Source: Paraburkholderia sp. BCC1884 (GTDB lineage Bacteria > Pseudomonadota > Gammaproteobacteria > Burkholderiales > Burkholderiaceae). Taken from it: DNA of 64,000 bases. Within the stretch, counting starts at the first letter, position 1. Every line of letters starts with the position of its first letter. The notes under the pieces were generated by a model. It was not told the DNA's origin, ran no database searches, and was given only the letters and a program-made list of their open reading frames with translations. This document shows positions 35,293 to 43,939 of this stretch, piece by piece. The stretch spans positions 496,001 through 560,000 of the forward strand of contig NZ_CAAJGL010000090.1 in assembly GCF_900996225.1 (NCBI RefSeq), in the 5' to 3' direction. The position numbers and the translations under genes are program-made.

Positions 35293-36489
35293 ATGGCTTC
35301 CGGCGCTACTGCTCAATCCGTCGACAAACATCGCGTTGCGCGCAAAACCACTTTCGTCAGTATTGCGCTCAATGCGGTCTTGATGACGCTGCAAATCGTC
35401 ATCGGTGCATTTGCGCACTCGCAGGCATTGGTCGCGGATGGCGTCCATTCCCTTGCCGATCTGATTTCCGATTTTGTCGTGCTGATTGCCAATCGGCACA
35501 GCGGCGTGAAGCCCGATGCCGACCACAACTATGGACATAGCCGTTATGAAACGGTGGCTTCATTATTTTTAGGTGCACTGCTGATCGCGGTCGGTGTCGG
35601 TATGTTGTGGCGCGCCGGCTCGCGGCTGGCCGATATGCAAAGTATTCCCGCAGTACATATGAGCGCGCTCGCGGTTGCTGTCCTCGTGCTGTGTGCGAAA
35701 GAAGGGCTGTTCAGGTACATGCTGCGTGAAGCGCAACGCGTGCGTTCCGCCATGCTGATTGCCAACGCGTGGCATGCGCGTTCTGATGCGGCTTCATCGT
35801 TGGTGGTGGCGATCGGCATTGTCGGCAGTCTGGCCGGCGTGCGCCTGCTCGATCCGATTGCGGCGGCGATCGTCGGCTTCATGGTGGCGCGCATGGGCTG
35901 GACGTTTGGTTGGGACGCCCTGCAGGATCTCTCCGACCGCGCGCTCGACGACGCCTCGGCCGCCGACGTGCGCACGCTGCTGCTCTCCACGCCCGGCGTC
36001 CGCGACGTGCACGAATTGCGCACGCGCAAGATGGGCGACTTTGCGCTGGTCGATGCGCATATCCTCGTCGATCCGCAGATTTCGGTATCGGAAGGGCATT
36101 ACATCGCGGAGTCGGCGCGTTTGCGTGTCCTGACCGATAACCGCGTGCTCGACGCGCTAATCCACGTCGATCCGGAAAACGATGCCGTCGCGCATCCGCC
36201 GATCGACCTGCCCGCTCGCAAACGCGTGGTGGAAGAGGTCGACGCGGCGTTGGCGTCGGCAGGCGCTCGGGCTGCCGCGATCAATATTCATTACCTGAGC
36301 ACGGGGCTCGACATCGAGGTAGTGCTGCCGGCGTCACAGCCCGGCACCTTGCAAAGCACCATGGCGACGCTAGAACACGTCGATCTGGAGGCACTCAAGG
36401 CGCGCCTGGGCGCCCGCAAGCTCGATGTGCTGCAAGCACTCCCGGCTCAGTCGAACGAGATCAAAGCGGCAGTTGCGTATCGAATTTGA
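35293..36489 (+). CDS. Cation diffusion facilitator (metal exporter)
   Basis: 398 residues. Six membrane segments lie in the N-terminal half, with the metal-site pattern ALVADGVHSLADLISD (Asp, His, Asp) and the DHNYGHSRYE loop, and a second site HARSDAASS. The cytoplasmic C-terminal part contains the usual VRDVHELRTRKMGDF region. It exports divalent metals such as Zn2+ or Fe2+ in exchange for protons. The 3' end overlaps the convergent Lrp gene by 29 bases. Confidence 0.9.
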   Translation: MASGATAQSVDKHRVARKTTFVSIALNAVLMTLQIVIGAFAHSQALVADGVHSLADLISDFVVLIANRHSGVKPDADHNYGHSRYETVASLFLGALLIAVGVGMLWRAGSRLADMQSIPAVHMSALAVAVLVLCAKEGLFRYMLREAQRVRSAMLIANAWHARSDAASSLVVAIGIVGSLAGVRLLDPIAAAIVGFMVARMGWTFGWDALQDLSDRALDDASAADVRTLLLSTPGVRDVHELRTRKMGDFALVDAHILVDPQISVSEGHYIAESARLRVLTDNRVLDALIHVDPENDAVAHPPIDLPARKRVVEEVDAALASAGARAAAINIHYLSTGLDIEVVLPASQPGTLQSTMATLEHVDLEALKARLGARKLDVLQALPAQSNEIKAAVAYRI

Positions 36490-36919
36490 TTTCGCGTAAC
36501 ACGACGCTCGTGCGGACCTGCGCGACGGCGGGAATCTTGAAGATGCGTTCGTGCAGAAAGGTGTCGTACGCCTTGATATCCGGCGCGACGATCTTGAGGA
36601 TGTAGTCGGATTCGCCAGTCGTGCTGTAGCACTCGGTGACTTCCGGGCAGGTGGCGATTTCCCGTTCGAACTGTTCGACGCCGCCTTCGGTGTGGCGTGT
36701 CAGATGGATATGCGCCAGCGCGCAAACGTGCAGACCCAGCTTTTCCCGATCGAGCAGCGCCGTGTAGCGCTGGATGACTCCCGATTGCTCCATGTCCTTG
36801 ATGCGCCGCCAGCAGGGTGTGCTCGACAGGCCGACCTGGTCGGAAATCTCCTGCACGGAACGGCGTGCATCCAGCTGCAGCAGGCGCAGGATTTTTTGTG
36901 AGAACGTATCGAGTGTCAA
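36461..36919 (-). CDS. Lrp/AsnC-family regulator
   Basis: 152 residues. An N-terminal winged helix-turn-helix (about 5-60, RRSVQEISDQVGLSSTPCWR) is followed by the RAM ligand-binding domain with VTECYSTTGESDYILKI. It senses an amino acid and regulates genes as an octamer. It is convergent with the cation exporter and overlaps its 3' end by 29 bases, so the two transcripts are complementary there. The target genes are not visible. Confidence 0.9.
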   Translation of the reverse strand: MTLDTFSQKILRLLQLDARRSVQEISDQVGLSSTPCWRRIKDMEQSGVIQRYTALLDREKLGLHVCALAHIHLTRHTEGGVEQFEREIATCPEVTECYSTTGESDYILKIVAPDIKAYDTFLHERIFKIPAVAQVRTSVVLREIKFDTQLPL

Positions 36920-37015
36920 CTGCGCCTCCGTTTGCGTCGCCGTATCAACGCATGGTAGAGGGCGCGAAAACGAAACGCAATGTAAAACGGCCTGGACGAG
37001 GGAGATTACCTAATT

Positions 37016-37639
37016 TCACGTTTTCTCAGCGGTTTTTTGCCCTGAGGCGTCCCCATCTTTGGCGGCAGCGAGCAAGCTTGCCTGATTGGCGCGCAGGTCC
37101 TTGAGCATGTTGCAGAAGAGCGCACCCTGTTCGATCGCGTCGTCCAGTGCCACATGGGTGTGCGGGTGGTCGTCGAACCAGTGCCGCGGGAAGCGCGGTT
37201 TGATGTTCTTGCGATACGGAAGACCGGTCATCGCGAACGCCAGTGTCTTGATGTCGAGCGCCGACCACGAGAACGGGCAGCGTCCGACAAACCGCATCAT
37301 GTACCAGAACATGTAGGTGAAGTCGAAGCCCGCCGGCATCGCCACGAACACTGGCTTGCCGGGCAACGCTTCGACCCAGTCGACGTAGGCCGTCAAGGCC
37401 GCCACGGGCGACTGCAAATCTTTGCGGCAAGCCTCCCATGCTTCGGGCTGGGTTTTCCACCAGGCTTCCTGCACGGGATGCGGTGCAGCGCCGTCGAGCA
37501 ATTCGAGATTCGCCGAGAAGGTGGCGATCAACTGCTTGTCTTCGGTGTAGGCGGCGGAGGCGAAACTGAGCATCGAATGCGGGCCGGGAATCGGGCCGTC
37601 CGCTTCGACGTCGGTGCTCACATAGATTTCGCTCGTCAT
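37016..37639 (-). CDS. DEDD-type 3'-5' exonuclease-like protein (Rv2179c-like)
   Basis: 207 residues. An RNase-H-like exonuclease pattern: D10 and E12 in VSTDVEADGPIPG, a central Asp in PAGFDFTYMF, and HVALDDAIEQG near the C-terminus, giving His and Asp of the DEDDh set. Relatives of the Rv2179c type trim RNA 3' ends. Its ATG overlaps the stop of the metallohydrolase gene by 4 bases, so they form a small operon. Confidence 0.78.
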   Translation of the reverse strand: MTSEIYVSTDVEADGPIPGPHSMLSFASAAYTEDKQLIATFSANLELLDGAAPHPVQEAWWKTQPEAWEACRKDLQSPVAALTAYVDWVEALPGKPVFVAMPAGFDFTYMFWYMMRFVGRCPFSWSALDIKTLAFAMTGLPYRKNIKPRFPRHWFDDHPHTHVALDDAIEQGALFCNMLKDLRANQASLLAAAKDGDASGQKTAEKT

Positions 37640-38280
37640 GCCTCGACTCCATCAGCGACGTAGGGGTTGGTCCGACGCTCGGCGCCGAACGTCGACGTGG
37701 GTCCGTGACCCGGCACGAAGGTGACGTCGTCACCAAGCGGCCACAGCTTCTCGCGGATCGAGCGCACCAGATCCGCGTGATTGCCGCGCGGAAAATCCGT
37801 GCGGCCGATCGAGCCGGCGAACAGCACGTCGCCGACTAGCGCGAGACGGTGCGCGCGACTGAAGAACACCACGTGACCCGGCGTGTGTCCGGGGCAGTGA
37901 TAGACCTCGAGCGTTTCGTCGCCGAACTGCACCGTGTCGCCGTTGGCGAGCCAGCGGTCCGGCTCGAATGCCTCGGCCGCGGGAAAGCCGAAACGCGTGC
38001 TTTGATCCGGCAGCTTGTCGAGCCAGAAACGCTCGTCGGGATGCGGGCCTTCGATCGGCACGCCGTAGTGCGTGGCGAGTGTCTTCGCGCCGGCGCAGTG
38101 ATCGATGTGACCGTGCGTCAGGAAGACTTTTTCGACCGTCACGTTCTGACGCGCAATCTCGCCCTGGATGACGTCGAGGTCGCCGCCCGGATCGACGACG
38201 GCCGCACGTCCGGTTGCCTCGCAAACGAGCAATGAGCTGTTCTGCTGGAACGGCGTGACGGGGATCAAGGTGACTTTCAT
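37636..38280 (-). CDS. Metallo-beta-lactamase-fold hydrolase (YcbL/glyoxalase II-like)
   Basis: 214 residues. The metal-binding motif THGHIDH (H56, H58, D60, H61) is followed by CPGHTPGH, VGDVLFAGSIGRTD and VPGHGP, the complete set of ligands for two metal ions. The close match to YcbL-type proteins suggests a glyoxalase II-like thioester hydrolase. It leads the two-gene operon with the exonuclease-like protein. Confidence 0.88.
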   Translation of the reverse strand: MKVTLIPVTPFQQNSSLLVCEATGRAAVVDPGGDLDVIQGEIARQNVTVEKVFLTHGHIDHCAGAKTLATHYGVPIEGPHPDERFWLDKLPDQSTRFGFPAAEAFEPDRWLANGDTVQFGDETLEVYHCPGHTPGHVVFFSRAHRLALVGDVLFAGSIGRTDFPRGNHADLVRSIREKLWPLGDDVTFVPGHGPTSTFGAERRTNPYVADGVEA

Positions 38281-38920
38281 GAAGGACGGCGCCGCTGGAA
38301 AAACATCGATTGTACCGGCCTGCGGCGCGTGCTCGCCGAGGGCGCGTCAGCCCCCGCCCAGCGGGGTTTTGCCTGCCCATTTTTGCAGCGTTCGTGAAAA
38401 TTCATCAAGGTTTTCAGTCGCTTGTCATCCCAAAAATTTGTTTTAGGTATAATGCACCCCATGCACTAGTAGGTGTGCATGCCACACGGCGATGCGTCCC
38501 CATCAAAAATGGGCACGCGGATCGCCACTCAAGTATGGGCTGTCGCAGTCTTGGACGGCCATCAAGTATCGATGCATTCGATGCACACGTCTTGCCCAGC
38601 CAGGTGCCACGCGCCTGCTGCGACTTTAGCGGTCGCGACGCTGGGTGGGGCCTACGCCGCCGTTCCTGTGCGCTGAGTTTTTCGCGCGCAAGAACGTGTT
38701 TGCCACGTTCGATGGCGGCATGTGGGGTCTGGTCAGGCTGCCGGGGACAGGTTGCGCCAGACGTGAAAATTAACCGTGCGGTAGCGGCTGAATGAGCCGC
38801 ATCCGGGCTTTGACGTTCTGCGCCTTTTTGCGCGGCGCGTTGTCGTCCCTTTGCCGCCGGAGTCGCAGGCAACACGCTCAATTTCGCGTGATGCGGCTCG
38901 ACAATGTGATTGCACGTCTT
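38281..38920. promoter_or_regulatory. Long gap upstream of rlpA with a strong -10 box
   Basis: About 640 bases. A perfect TATAAT (38448-38453) with TTGTCA (38422-38427) 20 bases ahead points rightwards; the spacing is longer than ideal. The transcript start would be followed by small inverted repeats (GTGTG/CACAC near 38474-38488) and more than 400 bases before rlpA. No protein gene is supported in between, so either a long leader or an unrecognised small RNA starts here. Confidence 0.4.
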
Positions 38921-39523
38921 ATGAAAACTCGGTTATCCCGTGGTCTGGGGACTCTTTTTGCCTTTTTTGTGCTGGCCGGTTGCGCTACGCCTCCGGGCGG
39001 TAGCACCACGTCAGACAGCGGCCAGCCGCTGAGCACGAAGAACGCGCAAGCGGGCACCTTTGGACCACAATCCTTCGGTAGCGCGCCGGCCTCCGACGCG
39101 TCCGCCAAAGGTAGCTCGCTGGCCGACGCTCAGCCTCTAACGGACGATAGTTCGGCGGTTGCTGACTTCCGTCAGACCGGCCGCGCTTCGTGGTACGGCC
39201 GCGCCTTCCACGGCCGCCGCACCGCCAACGGCGAGCGTTACGACATGCATGCGCTGACTGCCGCGCATCGCACGCTGCCGCTCGGCTCCTACGTCCGCGT
39301 GACGAATCCGGCTACTTCGCGCTCGGTAGTCGTGCGGATCAACGACCGTGGGCCTTACGCCCGAGGCCGCGTAATCGACCTGTCGATGGCCGCCGCCAAT
39401 CTGCTGGACATGCGCCACGCAGGGACTGCCAAGGTCAAGATCGAAGGTCTGACGCAGCAGGAAGCACGCGCTGAACTGAACGAGACGCTTGCGTCGAACT
39501 CGGGGTCGTCCAGCGAGAAGTAA
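38921..39523 (+). CDS. rlpA: RlpA-like septal lipoprotein (lytic transglycosylase family)
   Basis: About 200 residues from MKTRLSRGL, which gives a normal lipoprotein signal with lipobox LAGC. An ATG 30 bases earlier (38891) is also possible; neither has a clear ribosome-binding site. The RlpA double-psi barrel contains GRASWYGRAFHGRRTANGE, LTAAHRTLPLGSYVRVTN and INDRGPYARGRVIDLS. RlpA cuts denuded glycan strands at the division site in some bacteria. The C-terminal SPOR domain of the longer RlpA proteins is absent. Confidence 0.88.
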   Translation: MKTRLSRGLGTLFAFFVLAGCATPPGGSTTSDSGQPLSTKNAQAGTFGPQSFGSAPASDASAKGSSLADAQPLTDDSSAVADFRQTGRASWYGRAFHGRRTANGERYDMHALTAAHRTLPLGSYVRVTNPATSRSVVVRINDRGPYARGRVIDLSMAAANLLDMRHAGTAKVKIEGLTQQEARAELNETLASNSGSSSEK

Positions 39524-39562
39524 TCAGCCGATCGCGGGCGCGCTGCGCGTCGCAGAAATACG

Positions 39563-39596
39563 AAGGGCCGCATGGTGACATGCGGCCCTTTCTTTT
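39563..39596 (+). terminator. Terminator of rlpA
   Basis: AAGGGCCGCATG and CATGCGGCCCTT form a perfect 12-base stem with a GTGA loop, followed by TCTTTTT. Confidence 0.9.
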
Positions 39597-39614
39597 TGCT
39601 TCTGCGCGATGGCT

Positions 39615-40499
39615 TTATTCGTCGTCTTCGTCTTTTTTCAGCGCCAGCGCACGGGTGTACAACGCGTTGCGCGGAGCTCCGGTGATGGCTGCCGCCACTT
39701 TCGCCGCGCTGCTCACCGTCAACTCTTCCAGCAGGATGCCCAGCAACGCGTCGTGATCGTGTTCGCCGGCGGCTTCCGGCTGCGCGCCTTCCACCACCAG
39801 AACGAATTCGCCGCGCTGACGGTTCGGATCGGCGGCGAGCCACGTTGGCCCTTCGGCCAGGGTGCCTTGATGCAGCGCTTCATGTAACTTCGTCAATTCA
39901 CGCGCGATCAGCAGACGACGCTCGCCGCCGAACGCATCGGCCAGTGCCTGGACCGTTTCGACGATCCGGTGCGGCGCTTCGTAGAACACCATCGCATGCG
40001 GATGGTTGGCGAGCGTTTGCAGCGTCGTGGCGCGCGCCTTGGGTTTCGGCGGCAGAAAGCCGAGGAAGGAGAACGTGGCGACCCAATCGCCGGCTGCGCT
40101 CAATGCCGTGGCGAGCGCGCTCGCGCCCGGCAGCGGAATCACCGGAAAGCCGGCTTCGCGGACCGCATCGACGAGTTTCGCGCCGGGGTCCGAGATGCCG
40201 GGCGTGCCGGCGTCGGACACGTAGGCGACGCGTTCGCCGGCTTGCAGATGCTCGATCAGGCGTAGCGCTGCGGCACGCTCGTTGTGCTGGTGCACGGCGA
40301 CGAGCGGCTTCGAGATGCCGTAGCGCGCGAGCAGCTGGCCGGTGTTGCGGGTGTCTTCGGCGGCGATGCGGTCTACCAGTCCGAGCACGTGCAACGCGCG
40401 CAGCGTCACGTCGGCGACGTTACCGATCGGCGTGGCCACCACATAGAGCGCGGCAGAAGGGTATTGCTGCCCTTGCGCGAGTTCGGAAAGAGGAGTCAT
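39615..40499 (-). CDS. rsmI: 16S rRNA (cytidine-1402-2'-O)-methyltransferase
   Basis: 294 residues of the tetrapyrrole-methylase fold: LYVVATPIGNVADVTLRAL, AAEDTRNTGQLL, VAYVSDAGTPGISDPGA, PLPGASALATALS and FYEAPHRI are all RsmI signatures. It methylates the ribose of C1402 in 16S rRNA near the decoding site. Its start codon overlaps that of the divergent yraN by two bases. The longer upstream frame belongs to the antisense of yraN and is not part of the protein. Confidence 0.95.
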   Translation of the reverse strand: MTPLSELAQGQQYPSAALYVVATPIGNVADVTLRALHVLGLVDRIAAEDTRNTGQLLARYGISKPLVAVHQHNERAAALRLIEHLQAGERVAYVSDAGTPGISDPGAKLVDAVREAGFPVIPLPGASALATALSAAGDWVATFSFLGFLPPKPKARATTLQTLANHPHAMVFYEAPHRIVETVQALADAFGGERRLLIARELTKLHEALHQGTLAEGPTWLAADPNRQRGEFVLVVEGAQPEAAGEHDHDALLGILLEELTVSSAAKVAAAITGAPRNALYTRALALKKDEDDE

Positions 40500-40998
40500 G
40501 AGGCAGAAGACGCAAACAGACAGAATGAGGCCGCCATTGTGCCACGCGGTGTCGCGCGAATCGGGCGGGGGCGAGGCGGTGACGACGCGCTTGAAGACAG
40601 ACGCCGTCGGTGCCCACAACTTTTCGGGGCCGGCGGGGTCCAAACTCGTCGGCGCGGCTTTCGAATCACGCGCGCTCGAATTTTTGCAGCGGCAGCGTTT
40701 GCGATTGGTCGCGCGCAATGTGTCGTGCCGGGGCGGGGAAATCGATCTCGTGATGCGCGATCGGGACGGCGCATTGGTCTTCGTGGAAGTACGCGCGCGG
40801 GCCCAGCGTCGGTATGGCGGTGCGGCGGCGAGTATCGGCTGGCAGAAACGACAGCGCATCGTGCGCGCGGCGCAGCACTATCTGGCCGTGCGCAGTCGTC
40901 GCGAGACGGATCAGCCCGCCTGCCGTTTCGACGTGATTGCTTTCGAAGCCGGCCGCCTCGTCTGGTTACGCGACGCGTTTCGGGCCGATGAAGTCTGA
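40498..40998 (+). CDS. YraN family (UPF0102) nuclease-like protein
   Basis: 166 residues. The family core is clear: SRALEFLQRQRLRLVARN, GGEIDLVMRD, LVFVEVRARAQ and QRIVRAAQHYL. The pattern E-x-D-x-E with a following Gln/Lys resembles Holliday-junction resolvase-like nucleases, but no activity is established. The N-terminal 45 residues are not conserved, so a later start (for example the GTG near 40580) remains possible; an AGGAG close to ATG 40498 supports the longer form. Divergent from rsmI, first of the yraN-diaA-BON group. Confidence 0.85.
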   Translation: MRQKTQTDRMRPPLCHAVSRESGGGEAVTTRLKTDAVGAHNFSGPAGSKLVGAAFESRALEFLQRQRLRLVARNVSCRGGEIDLVMRDRDGALVFVEVRARAQRRYGGAAASIGWQKRQRIVRAAQHYLAVRSRRETDQPACRFDVIAFEAGRLVWLRDAFRADEV

Positions 40999-41136
40999 CG
41001 TTGTGCGCGGAGAACCCGTGTGAGTGCGATAAACTTGCGCTCGCACGCGGGCCACGGGGCGCCGCGCAACTTCGCAAGATCACTTCACAACACGGCTGCA
41101 CGGTGCGGCCCATACGCGGTAGAAGATAGAGACTCG

Positions 41137-41724
41137 ATGTCAGTCGAACGTATTCAACAACACTTCCGCGATAGCGCGGCGGTCAAACTCGAAGCCCTCG
41201 AAATCCTGTCGATGCCGATCGCCGCAGCGATCGACACGATGTTCGGCGCGCTTGCCAACGGCAATCGCATCCTTGCGTGCGGCAACGGCGGATCGGCTGC
41301 CGACGCGCAACACTTCGCTGCCGAACTGATCGGCCGCTTCGAGCGTGAACGTCCGGGCTTGCCGGCGATTGCGCTGTCCACCGACACGTCCGTGCTGACC
41401 GCCATCGCCAACGACTACTCGTTCGAGCAGATCTACTCGAAGCAGGTATGGGCGCTCGGTCAACCCGGCGACGTGCTGCTCGCGATCTCCACCTCCGGCA
41501 ATTCCGCCAACGTACTGGCCGCGATAGAAGCTGCGCACGAGCGCGAAATGATCGTCGTTGCGCTGAGCGGCAAAGGCGGCGGACGCATGCAGCAAGTATT
41601 GAGCGACACCGATATTCACGTGTGCGTGCCGTCCGATCGCACTGCGCGCATTCAGGAAGTGCATTTGTTGACCATCCATTGTCTATGCGACGGCATCGAT
41701 GCCATGTTGCTGGGCGAAGACTGA
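41137..41724 (+). CDS. diaA: SIS-domain protein DiaA / phosphoheptose isomerase-like
   Basis: 195 residues of the GmhA/DiaA family: ACGNGGSAADAQHFAAELIGRF, AIANDYSFEQIYSKQV and AISTSGNSANVLAA. The gene lies between yraN and a BON-domain lipoprotein, exactly as diaA does in E. coli, where DiaA binds DnaA and helps it assemble at oriC. It could instead make a heptose phosphate for lipopolysaccharide; gene order favours DiaA. The start MSVERIQQHF matches the usual N-terminus. Confidence 0.82.
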   Translation: MSVERIQQHFRDSAAVKLEALEILSMPIAAAIDTMFGALANGNRILACGNGGSAADAQHFAAELIGRFERERPGLPAIALSTDTSVLTAIANDYSFEQIYSKQVWALGQPGDVLLAISTSGNSANVLAAIEAAHEREMIVVALSGKGGGRMQQVLSDTDIHVCVPSDRTARIQEVHLLTIHCLCDGIDAMLLGED

Positions 41725-41748
41725 CCGATTCCGAAGGAGAGCTAGTTG

Positions 41749-42546
41749 ATGAGCGCATTCCGCGTCAAGAAGACACTGGTGAGAACCGTGCTGGTGGTGG
41801 GGTTCGCGGCGGGCTTGTCCGCAACGTTGCAAGGTTGTTTTCTCGCGGTGGCCGGCGCGGCGGGCGGCAGCGCGCTGGTGGCGACCGACCGGCGCACGCT
41901 CGGCGCGCAGACCGAAGATCGCGAGTTGCAGGTGAAGGCGCTGTCGCAGATCACGCAGAATCTGCCGGACAATGCGCACGTCAATGTGGCGGTGTTCAAC
42001 CGTCGCGTGCTGCTGACCGGTGAAGTCGCGGGGGAAGTCTCGAAGCAGCGCGCTGAAAGTGTCGTGCGTGGTCTGAACAACGTCACGACGATCGTCAACG
42101 AACTGGCGATCATGCCGGCGAGTTCGTTCTCGTCGCGCACTAACGATACGTATCTGGAAACGCGCGTGAAAACCGCGCTGATCGCCGAGAAGAATATTTC
42201 GGCGAACAACTTCAAGGTGGTGGCCGAGCGTGGCTCGGTGTACCTGATGGGGCTCGTCACGATGGACGAAGGCAATCGCGGCGCGGATGTCGCGAGCCGT
42301 GTGCCGGGCGTGGTGCAGGTCGTGAAGGTGTTCCAGTACATTCAGCCGCAGGAAGCCGCAGCGGCCGCTGCTGCGGCGGCGACCGCGCCGGCACCGGCCG
42401 CTGCGCAGCCGGATGCGAGTGCGCCGACGGTTGGGGCGATCCCCGATTCGTCGGTTAGCGCGCGGCCGCTCGATCAGCAGGCGCCGGCGCCGGTCAGCAA
42501 TTCGAACTCGGTGCATCCGGGCAATCCGAAGGCGACGACGCCATGA
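41749..42546 (+). CDS. BON-domain lipoprotein (DolP/YraP-like)
   Basis: 265 residues. The lipoprotein signal ends at LQGC, followed by AVAGAAGGSALVATDRRTLG, typical of YraP/DolP. Two BON domains follow (about 55-120 and 130-200), then an Ala/Pro-rich tail that E. coli DolP lacks. DolP sits on the inner face of the outer membrane at the division site and supports envelope integrity. AAGGAGA precedes ATG 41749. Its stop overlaps the cytochrome start by 4 bases. Confidence 0.85.
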   Translation: MSAFRVKKTLVRTVLVVGFAAGLSATLQGCFLAVAGAAGGSALVATDRRTLGAQTEDRELQVKALSQITQNLPDNAHVNVAVFNRRVLLTGEVAGEVSKQRAESVVRGLNNVTTIVNELAIMPASSFSSRTNDTYLETRVKTALIAEKNISANNFKVVAERGSVYLMGLVTMDEGNRGADVASRVPGVVQVVKVFQYIQPQEAAAAAAAAATAPAPAAAQPDASAPTVGAIPDSSVSARPLDQQAPAPVSNSNSVHPGNPKATTP

Positions 42547-42890
42547 AGCGTGGGGTGATCTTTGTCGCTTCGGTGATGGCGGGGGCGTTGCTGGGTATGT
42601 TCGTGTCGACGTCGCACGCGGCTGATGTTTCGCGTGGACCGGCGATTGCGAATGCGAATGCCTGTATGGGATGTCATGCGGTGGATCGCAAACTTGTTGG
42701 GCCTTCGTTTCAGCAGATTGCGGCGAAGTACAAGGGTGATGCGCAGGCGCCGGTGAAGTTGGCGCGGAAAGTTAAGGATGGTGGAGCAGGGGTTTGGGGG
42801 ATGATTCCTATGCCCGCGCACCAGTCTATGAGCGATGCGGATATTCGGGCAGTGGTGGATTGGGTGCTGGCTGGGGCGCCTGCTAAGTGA
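42543..42890 (+). CDS. Small periplasmic c-type cytochrome
   Basis: 115 residues with a signal peptide (cut near SHAADVSRG), a single haem-binding motif CMGCH and a distal methionine in GMIPMPAHQ. This is the cytochrome c551/c552 class of electron carriers. It starts with a 4-base overlap on the BON lipoprotein gene, a link not found in E. coli. Confidence 0.9.
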   Translation: MKRGVIFVASVMAGALLGMFVSTSHAADVSRGPAIANANACMGCHAVDRKLVGPSFQQIAAKYKGDAQAPVKLARKVKDGGAGVWGMIPMPAHQSMSDADIRAVVDWVLAGAPAK

Positions 42891-42954
42891 GGGTTTTTCT
42901 GGGGTTGGGGCGCGAGGAAATGGAAAAAGCTCGTGCTAGAATTGTTCGCACGTT

Positions 42955-43030
<76 letters not shown>

Positions 43031-43111
43031 ATTTTTGCTTTAAAAACAACGCAATGCCAACACCCCACCCCTGCTAGCCTTTTTCAAGCTAGCAGCTTTC
43101 CCCCATCCCCC

Positions 43112-43939
43112 TCACATCCCCCGAAACCGATCCGCATAAAGCCGGCTAACCACCAGCCTCTCCGACCGCTCCCTCAGCGTCAAAGTCAGCTTCCCCGCCT
43201 CATCCCTTTGCGCACTCGCAATCGCATCGCAATGCACGACCGACCCGCGATGAATCTGCCAGAACCGCTGCGTATCCAGCCGTAACAGCAACTCCTTCAA
43301 CGACGACCGCACCAGGTGCTCCCTATCCGCCGTCACAACCCGCACATACTTATCCGCCGCCTCAAAATAAATCACTTTATCGACAGGCACCATCGAAATG
43401 GTATTCCCCGCACTCGCCTGAATGATCCGCAGCGGCGAGCTATCCTGCGAGTCCTGCCCCGCCTGCGCACCACCACCACCCGCAGCAAGCAACTCCCGCA
43501 TCTGCTCGACAATCCCCCCGAGCGCCAACTCCCCGCCCACCTCAACTGACCGCTCACCCAACCGAGTCTTCAACCGCGCACAAGTCTGCTCAAGCCGAGC
43601 CAACTGCAACGGCTTAAGCAAATAATCAAACGCCGCCCGTTCAAAAGCCTGCACTGCATACTGATCGTAAGCCGTCACAAACACGATCAAAGGAAACGCC
43701 CCAGCATCCTCAGGCCACTCTTCGGCAAGCGTTTCTGCGCATTCCAGCCCGCTCATCCCCGGCATGCGGATGTCGAGAAACAGAACCGCCGGCTGCAACC
43801 GCAGCGCCTCCTTCACTGCACTCTGACCGTCTCCCACAACGGCGACGATTTCCAGATCCGGCCACACACCGAACAATTCAGCTTGCAGATTAGCGGCCAG
43901 CAACGCCTCATCTTCTGCAATCAAAGCAGTCGCTTTCAT
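43112..43939 (-). CDS. LytTR-type response regulator
   Basis: 275 residues. The receiver has D in VLFLDIRMPGMSG as phospho-acceptor and the acidic pair AEDEALL at the start. The C-terminal LytTR DNA-binding domain includes DKVIYFEAADKYVRVVT and RFWQIHRGSVVH. It overlaps the kinase gene by 4 bases and forms a pair with it. Such systems usually control cell-envelope or metabolite-uptake genes; targets are not evident. Confidence 0.92.
   Translation of the reverse strand: MKATALIAEDEALLAANLQAELFGVWPDLEIVAVVGDGQSAVKEALRLQPAVLFLDIRMPGMSGLECAETLAEEWPEDAGAFPLIVFVTAYDQYAVQAFERAAFDYLLKPLQLARLEQTCARLKTRLGERSVEVGGELALGGIVEQMRELLAAGGGGAQAGQDSQDSSPLRIIQASAGNTISMVPVDKVIYFEAADKYVRVVTADREHLVRSSLKELLLRLDTQRFWQIHRGSVVHCDAIASAQRDEAGKLTLTLRERSERLVVSRLYADRFRGM

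Noticed and set aside
38414..38881. Minus-strand frame of 155 residues upstream of rlpA
   Set aside because: It lacks a ribosome-binding site, resembles no family and has the composition of a shadow frame in GC-rich DNA.
38281..41136. RNase P RNA or other large structural RNA near rsmI
   Set aside because: The conserved RNase P core words were not found in the gaps of this region.
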